Assembly (NCBI GenBank): GCA_964490745.1
Contig: CAZBDT010000130.1
Location: 1-6,637, forward strand
DNA length: 6,637 bases
Source of the DNA: Litorimonas sp964490745
GTDB taxonomy: Bacteria > Pseudomonadota > Alphaproteobacteria > Caulobacterales > Maricaulaceae
Direction: 5' to 3'
How positions within the stretch are numbered: the stretch's first letter is position 1; each line of letters opens with the position of its first letter. The notes below the pieces were generated by a model. That model searched no databases. It was not told the origin of the DNA and saw nothing but the letters and a program-made list of their open reading frames with translations. Shown piece after piece: positions 1-4,548 of the stretch. The translations under genes were made by a program, and so were the position numbers.

Positions 1-49
<49 letters not shown>

Positions 50-128
50 GAGCGGCGCTTCCCATAGCGCTGCAATCGGCCTCTGTCCAGCGGTTGAAAC
101 CTGTGAGGAGACAGCGCACATCAGTTTT

Positions 129-1118
129 ATGAAAAATTTTGCTTTTGCTCTTCTCACCGCTGCGCTTTTCGCAGGTTGCGCGCCATCTGATGGACAGCGC
201 ACCGCCAATGAAGCCGTGGCGCAGCGTGTGAATGAGGCGCGCGCCCGAAATGATGGTCCGGCCATATGGGTGGCGAAGGATTTCGATTCGACGCTTTATC
301 TGTTTGGGACGGTGCATCTGCTCCCCGATGATCTGGATTGGCAGCGCCAAGACATGCGAGATGCCTTTGCGGAAGCCGGGACCGTCTTTTTCGAAGTCGA
401 TTCACGCCCGGAACGACAGGTGGATGCCGCGGTGTTGACGACGGAGTTGGGTCTGCGCAGTGACGGCACACGGCTCTCTGATCAGCTGGATAATTTCCAG
501 AGAAATGTAATGGAGGCGGCCGCGAATAATGGCGACCTGACCATTGCGGCCTTAGAGGGTATGCAGCCTTGGCTGGCCTCGGAATATTTGACGTTTGCCG
601 CCGCGCAAAATGCGGGGCTGTCAGCCGAACTCTCCGCAGATGAAGCTTTGAAATCACGGGCCGCGCGCGAAGGCAAAAATATCATCTATTTGGAAAGTTT
701 GGAGACGCAAATCCGGGCCTCGGCGGACCTGCCCGAATATCTCCAAATCGAAATTTTAACCGAGACAATGGAGCGGTTTAACAGCTTGGGCCAAGAGGCC
801 ACAGATATTGCGGAGCAATGGTCGATTGGAGGGACGGATTACCTGACCAAGACCCTGATTGACCCAATGAAGGCCCGCCCGCCGGAGATTTTCAACAATC
901 TGTTGCGGGACCGAAATCGGGCTTGGGCATCGACACTCACGCGCTTTATGGAAGATAGCGGAACCGGTTTTGTCGCCGTGGGGACGGCGCATTTACTCGG
1001 CGAGCAAAGCCTGCTCTCTGAATTGCGAGAGCAGGGCTATTCGGTGCAACGCTATTACGCGTTTAAGGGCGAAAATGTCATTGATACGGTGGATGCGCGG
1101 ATCGAGCGGACGCCCTAA
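129..1118 (+). CDS. TraB/GumN-family lipoprotein
   Basis: The 329-residue product belongs to the TraB/PrgY/GumN family. Seen: an N-terminal hydrophobic signal (residues 2-16) ends in a lipobox-like LFAGC, so Cys17 is the probable lipidated residue and the protein a periplasm-facing lipoprotein; Phe at -3 is slightly off consensus. Two family landmarks are present: GTVHLLP at 60-66 (His63), followed by an acidic FFEVDS segment, and GTAHLLG near the C-terminus (Gly285, His288). Known: these paired G-x-x-H motifs are shared with eukaryotic TIKI proteins, which are metal-dependent proteases; bacterial members are mostly uncharacterised. Inference: a metal-dependent envelope hydrolase is possible, but no substrate can be named. 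The ATG at 129 is the only start that includes the signal peptide. The purine-rich GAGGAG at 105-110 lies 18 bases upstream, too far for a normal Shine-Dalgarno. The 3' end overlaps the convergent receptor gene by 4 bases. Confidence 0.9.
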   Translation: MKNFAFALLTAALFAGCAPSDGQRTANEAVAQRVNEARARNDGPAIWVAKDFDSTLYLFGTVHLLPDDLDWQRQDMRDAFAEAGTVFFEVDSRPERQVDAAVLTTELGLRSDGTRLSDQLDNFQRNVMEAAANNGDLTIAALEGMQPWLASEYLTFAAAQNAGLSAELSADEALKSRAAREGKNIIYLESLETQIRASADLPEYLQIEILTETMERFNSLGQEATDIAEQWSIGGTDYLTKTLIDPMKARPPEIFNNLLRDRNRAWASTLTRFMEDSGTGFVAVGTAHLLGEQSLLSELREQGYSVQRYYAFKGENVIDTVDARIERTP

Positions 1119-3091
1119 AAATCGAGCTCCAGTCCGGCAAAGACACCCCGTCCCGCAGAGGCATATCCGACGAGCTCTTGATAGTTTTCATCGAGCAAGT
1201 TGGTGCCGCGAAGCGTGAAGGCGACTTGGTCAGAGAGATCATACCGCGCATTCGCGCCGATCAGGGTAAAGCTGTCGAGCTCAACATTTTCGAAGGTCGC
1301 GAAATCTGTATCGAATTGTTCGCCATTATGATCGAGGTTGAGTGTCAGGGAGAGTGTGTCTGTCGGGGTCCAACTCGCCGTCGCACTGGCGAGGAAATCA
1401 GGACGGCGGATTTCCTCAAAGCCGTCTTGGACAGAGTCAAGAAAACTGGCCGAGCCGGAAAGTCTAAAGTCGTCATTGGACCAGTTCGCCGACAGCTCTA
1501 TCCCTTCGCGCGTACTGTCACTGTCCAGATTTGCAACTGTGGTTGTGAAATCAGGATTGAAAATTGTGGTGATCTCATTTTCAAGTTCTGAGCGGAAAAG
1601 ATCGACACTAAAATTGAGATTGCCGAGGGATTGCTCATAACCGATGGAGACGCCTAAGGAACGCTCGGGTTGGAGATTTTCATTGCCTATAAAGCCTGTG
1701 GTGGGGAAAAAACCGAAAAGCTCAATCAGCGTCGGATTTTTTACGCCCGTTCCAACGGAACCGCGCAGCCGTCCATCCCAAGAAAATCCATATCCGGCGC
1801 CTAAACGCCATGTCGTGGCGTCTTGGAAAAGGTCGTTGAAATCATGACGCGCAGATGCGGTGAGCGTGATCTCATTTTTGCTGTAGCGGTAATCCCCGGC
1901 CAGAGAATATGTCCAGTTCTCGGGCTGGGCGTCGGGTTCCGTGAAATTGGGGCGAATTTCATATTGTTCATGCTCGGCTTCCGCGAGCGCTGAAAAGCTA
2001 TGTGCGTCATTGAAGTCACGTTTCGCCGCCCAATTGGCGACATGGCGGGAGCCGATAGAGCGAGAGGAAAAACCGCCAACCGTGTCTGTATCGGTTTCTA
2101 CCATATGGGCGGTCACTTTGTGATCGAAACCCGCCAGCGCAAACCGTGCATCAATGCGGGCGGTTTCTGTCTTCACTTTTGTCTCGTCCGACGTATCATT
2201 CAACCGGCCGTCAAAATCAGAGTCAGAGTCAAACGCCGTCTTACGGCGGGTTGTGCCAAATTGTCCGCTGAATGTGACGGGGCCTAACTCAACCTTATTA
2301 AGTCCGATGTTGAGCGACCGGCTTTTGGAACCATCCGCTTCACCGCCCAATCCGGAAATATCGAAACCCTCTGTCGTGAAGGCATTGCCGTTCACGCTGA
2401 GGGCGGCATCTCCGAGTGGAATGACCGCGCTGATTTGACCTTCAAGCGTGTCCCGGCTTCCGGCTTCAACACTGGCGCGCCAGTTCTCGGATGTATTGCC
2501 GGCGCGGGTAATAATATTGATCACACCGCCAACGGCGTCAGAGCCATAAAGCGCAGATTGCTCTCCACGTAGCACTTCGATTTTAACGATGTCCTCCGTG
2601 CGCAGCCCGCCAAAATCAAACGCGCCATCTGCGGGGTTGGCAAGTTCTACGCCGTCGATGATGACGACGACGTGATTAGCCTCTGATCCCCGAAGACGAA
2701 TTTGGGTAAGGGAGCCAGCGCCGCCATTCTGACTAACCGCAAGACCCGGAACCGTGCGAAGCAAATCGGCGATGACGGCTTGGTTGCGGGCGCGAATGTC
2801 AGTTTCGGTTATTACAGCACTCGCTGTCGTCAGATTTTCGCTATCGATAAACCCGATTTTTGTTGCCGATAAGATTATTTCATTTGCTGTTTCAAATTTT
2901 CTAGGAGGACAGGTTAAGACAACCCCATCGTGATCAAAATCACTTCCCATAAGATCGAGACAACTTTGAACGAATTCTGAGTTGTAGATATCGGAGGAAT
3001 ATTCATTATACGCTGAATAATCACTCTGAACTTGCCCCCAAGCCGGGGCCGCTATCGCAACAAACGCCGCGCTCAATAGTAACTTCTTCAT
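1115..3091 (-). CDS. btuB: TonB-dependent vitamin B12 receptor, BtuB-like
   Basis: The 658-residue outer-membrane receptor is predicted to bind cobalamin and import it to the periplasm with TonB-ExbBD energy. Seen in order: signal peptide (1-19, APAWG then Gln20); an extension (20-70) with Cys44, Cys61 and a DFDHDG loop at 51-56; a TonB-box-like EIILSATK at 71-78; a plug domain at about 85-196 with LLRTVPG, RLRGSEA, IIDGVE and LYGSDAVGGVINIITR, close to the BtuB pattern; then a barrel ending in a terminal Phe (LELDF), the usual outer-membrane assembly signal. The start is the ATG at 3091, preceded by GGAG (3101-3098) six bases away; a TTG at 3103 overlaps that site and is unlikely. The cobalamin riboswitch in its leader strongly supports B12 or a related corrinoid as substrate. 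The extension is longer than that of Escherichia coli BtuB, whose TonB box sits near the mature N-terminus. Another corrinoid is the main alternative substrate. Confidence 0.92.
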   Translation of the reverse strand: MKKLLLSAAFVAIAAPAWGQVQSDYSAYNEYSSDIYNSEFVQSCLDLMGSDFDHDGVVLTCPPRKFETANEIILSATKIGFIDSENLTTASAVITETDIRARNQAVIADLLRTVPGLAVSQNGGAGSLTQIRLRGSEANHVVVIIDGVELANPADGAFDFGGLRTEDIVKIEVLRGEQSALYGSDAVGGVINIITRAGNTSENWRASVEAGSRDTLEGQISAVIPLGDAALSVNGNAFTTEGFDISGLGGEADGSKSRSLNIGLNKVELGPVTFSGQFGTTRRKTAFDSDSDFDGRLNDTSDETKVKTETARIDARFALAGFDHKVTAHMVETDTDTVGGFSSRSIGSRHVANWAAKRDFNDAHSFSALAEAEHEQYEIRPNFTEPDAQPENWTYSLAGDYRYSKNEITLTASARHDFNDLFQDATTWRLGAGYGFSWDGRLRGSVGTGVKNPTLIELFGFFPTTGFIGNENLQPERSLGVSIGYEQSLGNLNFSVDLFRSELENEITTIFNPDFTTTVANLDSDSTREGIELSANWSNDDFRLSGSASFLDSVQDGFEEIRRPDFLASATASWTPTDTLSLTLNLDHNGEQFDTDFATFENVELDSFTLIGANARYDLSDQVAFTLRGTNLLDENYQELVGYASAGRGVFAGLELDF

Positions 3092-3095
3092 GTCA

Positions 3096-3173
3096 CACTC
3101 CAAAATATCCCGCTCTCATAAGAGCAGGGTGACGATTTCAAATGTCGTCATTGGAGCGAGCCATGATTGGCTC
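3096..3173 (-). promoter_or_regulatory. Structured btuB leader: three hairpins and a possible SD-hiding helix (expression platform)
   Basis: Read on the minus strand toward the receptor start, three hairpins follow almost without gaps: GAGCCA/TGGCTC with loop ATCA (3173-3158), TGACGA/TCGTCA with a 9-base loop (3150-3130), and CCC-T-GCTCT/AGAGC-GGG with a 4-base loop (3129-3109). The stretch CGCTCCAA (3158-3151) can pair over 8 positions, including one G-U, with TTGGAGTG (3103-3096), which contains the GGAG ribosome-binding site. That helix would enclose hairpins 2 and 3 as a compact three-way junction and block translation. The third hairpin is followed by ATATTTT, so weak intrinsic termination is the alternative mode. 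Complementarity is seen directly; its use by the riboswitch is inference. Confidence 0.55.
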
Positions 3174-3181
3174 TTCCCATT

Positions 3182-3210
3182 GCGCATCGGTACATCCCGC
3201 CCGCGCGCGC
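3182..3210 (-). promoter_or_regulatory. Putative P13/L13 stem-loop of the cobalamin riboswitch
   Basis: Directly 3' of the aptamer, a GCGC arm within 3210-3203 can pair with GCGC at 3185-3182, leaving a loop that holds GGCGGGA (3201-3195). This loop is the exact complement of TCCCGCC (3318-3312) inside the aptamer. In characterised cobalamin riboswitches an L5-L13 kissing contact in this place couples ligand binding to the expression platform. The arm can shift register because of the GC repeat (CGCC/GGCG at 3216-3199 is a competing stem), so the exact helix is uncertain. Confidence 0.5.
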
Positions 3211-3220
3211 TGGCGACTTT

Positions 3221-3374
3221 GTCGGCAGGTCTTCTGACTTGGCCCTCAATTGGTTCGCAACGTCTTCCCGCATTTGCAGTGACATATGTTGCGCCCCTCA
3301 GGCCTTACAGCGGCGGGAGCCGTTGGAGCTTTCCACTCCATTCCCATGTTCGCCCCGAGTTAACGGTGACCGAC
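3221..3374 (-). promoter_or_regulatory. Cobalamin riboswitch aptamer (B12 element)
   Basis: Read on the minus strand this matches the cobalamin riboswitch consensus. The closing P1 helix is GTCGGT (3374-3369) with GCCGAC (3226-3221). Inside are GTTAAC, the GGGAA core (3345-3341), a P4-like stem TGGAG/CTCCA (3340-3324), CCCGCCGCTGTAA (a variant of the conserved CCCGC-ACTGTAA segment), GTCACTG, GCGGGAAG, and the B12 box AAGTCAGAAGACCTGCC (3241-3225). Elements of this family bind adenosyl- or methylcobalamin and normally lower expression of the downstream gene when the ligand is abundant. The downstream gene on this strand is the BtuB-like receptor, 130 bases away, the usual target. The divergent metH operon is on the other strand and is not controlled by this RNA. 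Confidence 0.95.
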
Positions 3375-3388
3375 GGCGGCGCTATGAC

Positions 3389-3416
3389 GGTATAAAACGG
3401 AAAGCGCAAGTGTAAG
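3389..3416 (-). promoter_or_regulatory. Candidate promoter for the riboswitch-btuB transcript
   Basis: On the minus strand CTTACA (3416-3411) and TATACC (3394-3389) are separated by 16 bases, a weak -35/-10 pair. Initiation 6-8 bases downstream would start the RNA at about 3382, a few bases before the first riboswitch helix, which is where a start is expected. Both hexamers depart from consensus, so this rests mainly on position. Confidence 0.35.
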
Positions 3417-3430
3417 ATTCTGCTCATATA

Positions 3431-3453
3431 ACGTTTTCTTTATATACGTTTTC
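3431..3453 (+). repeat. Direct repeat ACGTTTTC x2 in the metH leader
   Basis: ACGTTTTC occurs at 3431-3438 and again at 3446-3453, a centre-to-centre distance of 15 bases, in an AT-rich stretch 40-60 bases before the metH start. Each copy is preceded by an AT-rich TATA-type stretch. The copies could be a regulator half-site pair or lie within promoter or early leader sequence. TATAAC at 3427-3432 is a possible -10 element for the metH operon, but no convincing -35 is seen. No known regulator motif is recognised. Confidence 0.35.
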
Positions 3454-3474
3454 GTTTCTCTCTGTTAGAGGGCC

Positions 3475-3486
3475 TTCCGAAAGGAA
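3475..3486 (+). promoter_or_regulatory. metH ribosome-binding site inside a small GNRA-type hairpin
   Basis: AAGGAA (3481-3486) lies six bases before the ATG at 3493 and is the Shine-Dalgarno sequence that fixes this start. TTCC (3475-3478), GAAA (3479-3482) and GGAA (3483-3486) form a 4-base-pair hairpin with a GAAA tetraloop, so the site can be partly paired. The stem is short and probably only tunes initiation. Confidence 0.5.
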
Positions 3487-3492
3487 TCCGAT

Positions 3493-4545
3493 ATGTCTGT
3501 TTGGGATCAAATTACAAAGACCAGCAATGAACGCATACTCATGCTCGACGGGGCCATGGGGACGATGTTGCAAAAACAGCAATTGGAAGAAGAGGATTTC
3601 CGGGGTTTGCGATTTGCAGATTGGCCAAGTCCTTTGAAAGGCAATAACGATCTTCTCGTTCTCACAAAACCAGAGGCCGTTCGCTCTGTTCACGATGCTT
3701 TTCTCGCGGCAGGGGCCGACTTAATTGAAACGAATTCATTCAACGCGACATCAATCAGCCAAGATGATTACGGCATGTCCGAGCTAGCGCCTGAAATCGC
3801 ACGTGCAGCCGCAAAAATTGCGCGCCAATCCGCCGTTGATTGGACAAAAAAGACCCCTGAAAAACCCCGCGCTGTTTTGGGATCCGTTGGCCCCATGAAT
3901 AAAACCCTTTCAATTTCGCCAAAGGTGGAAGATCCCGGCTTCCGTGATGTGACCTTTGACGTGGTCAGAGACGCCTATGTTGAACAAGTTAAAGCCATGT
4001 TCGAATATGTGGACGCAATTCTGATTGAGACGGTCTTTGATACTTTGAATTGCAAAGCCGCCATTGCGGCGTGTCGCGAAGTGTTCGCGGATTTGGGTGC
4101 TGAAAAACCGATACTCATTTCTGGAACGATTACAGACCGTTCAGGCCGGACATTATCAGGCCAGACGGCAGAAGCCTTTTATATTTCGATTGCCCATGCG
4201 AAGCCTTGGGCTGTGGGATTAAATTGTGCTCTTGGTGCAGATGAAATGCGCCCGCATATTGAAGCTTTAAGTCGTGTCGCAGAAACACGGGTCATTGCTT
4301 TCCCGAATGCGGGACTACCCAACGCATTTGGTGAATATGATGAAAGCCCGTCTGATATGACGGCGCAGATTTCGCCTTGGATTGCGAATGGAACGGTGAA
4401 TATTCTGGGTGGATGTTGCGGGACAACACCCGACCATATTGCGGCCATCGCAAAAGCGGCTGAAGGGAAAGCCCCGCGAATACCCGTGACGCCTAAACCG
4501 ACTTTACGCTTATCGGGTCTCGAGCCTTTCCAGATTGCGGTATAA
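3493..4545 (+). CDS. metH: Methionine synthase part 1: homocysteine S-methyltransferase domain of split MetH
   Basis: This 350-residue protein matches the N-terminal homocysteine-binding module of cobalamin-dependent methionine synthase (about 353 residues in Escherichia coli MetH) and then stops. Seen: the barrel opening MLDGAMGTMLQ, DFRGLRFADWP and KGNNDLLVLTKP, ETNSFNAT, the ISGTITD and GRTLSGQT segments, and the three zinc ligands Cys245 (GLNCALG), Cys308 and Cys309 (GGCCGTT), equivalent to Cys247, Cys310 and Cys311 of E. coli. It activates homocysteine as a zinc thiolate, which takes the methyl group from methylcobalamin carried by the partner protein. The end, RLSGLEPFQI, is the last conserved stretch before the folate domain in fused enzymes. 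The next gene starts three bases after the stop. The product is cytoplasmic. Betaine- or S-methylmethionine-homocysteine methyltransferase is unlikely given the close MetH match and the downstream partner. Confidence 0.96.
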   Translation: MSVWDQITKTSNERILMLDGAMGTMLQKQQLEEEDFRGLRFADWPSPLKGNNDLLVLTKPEAVRSVHDAFLAAGADLIETNSFNATSISQDDYGMSELAPEIARAAAKIARQSAVDWTKKTPEKPRAVLGSVGPMNKTLSISPKVEDPGFRDVTFDVVRDAYVEQVKAMFEYVDAILIETVFDTLNCKAAIAACREVFADLGAEKPILISGTITDRSGRTLSGQTAEAFYISIAHAKPWAVGLNCALGADEMRPHIEALSRVAETRVIAFPNAGLPNAFGEYDESPSDMTAQISPWIANGTVNILGGCCGTTPDHIAAIAKAAEGKAPRIPVTPKPTLRLSGLEPFQIAV

Positions 4546-4548
4546 GAC

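Noticed and set aside
154..657. A 167-codon minus-strand frame across the lipoprotein gene
   Set aside because: Its Pro/Arg/His-rich translation is typical of an antisense shadow, and the plus strand encodes a clear TraB/GumN protein.
1178..1591. A 137-codon plus-strand frame inside the receptor gene
   Set aside because: It is antisense to well-conserved receptor barrel coding sequence, has no domain, and is best explained as a codon-bias shadow.
3092..3103. TTG at 3103 as the start of the B12 receptor, adding four residues
   Set aside because: The TTG overlaps the GGAG ribosome-binding site that is ideally spaced from the ATG at 3091, and the ATG gives a normal Met-Lys-Lys signal peptide.
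3323..3329. GCTCCAA in the aptamer as a second anti-Shine-Dalgarno, since it repeats the leader segment 3157-3151
   Set aside because: Here it is the 3' strand of the P4-like stem. Using it as an anti-SD would require breaking the ligand-binding core and would silence translation without ligand, the opposite of the expected response. A chance match is more likely.
3090..3415. Plus-strand open frames across the divergent regulatory region
   Set aside because: They lie on the opposite strand of the riboswitch and leader hairpins, and their translations have no recognisable domain. The RNA structure explains this sequence.
3417..3492. A SAM or SAH riboswitch in the metH leader
   Set aside because: The leader is short and I could find neither the conserved core of SAM-II/SAM-V nor that of the SAH element; only a 4-bp hairpin and a direct repeat are present.
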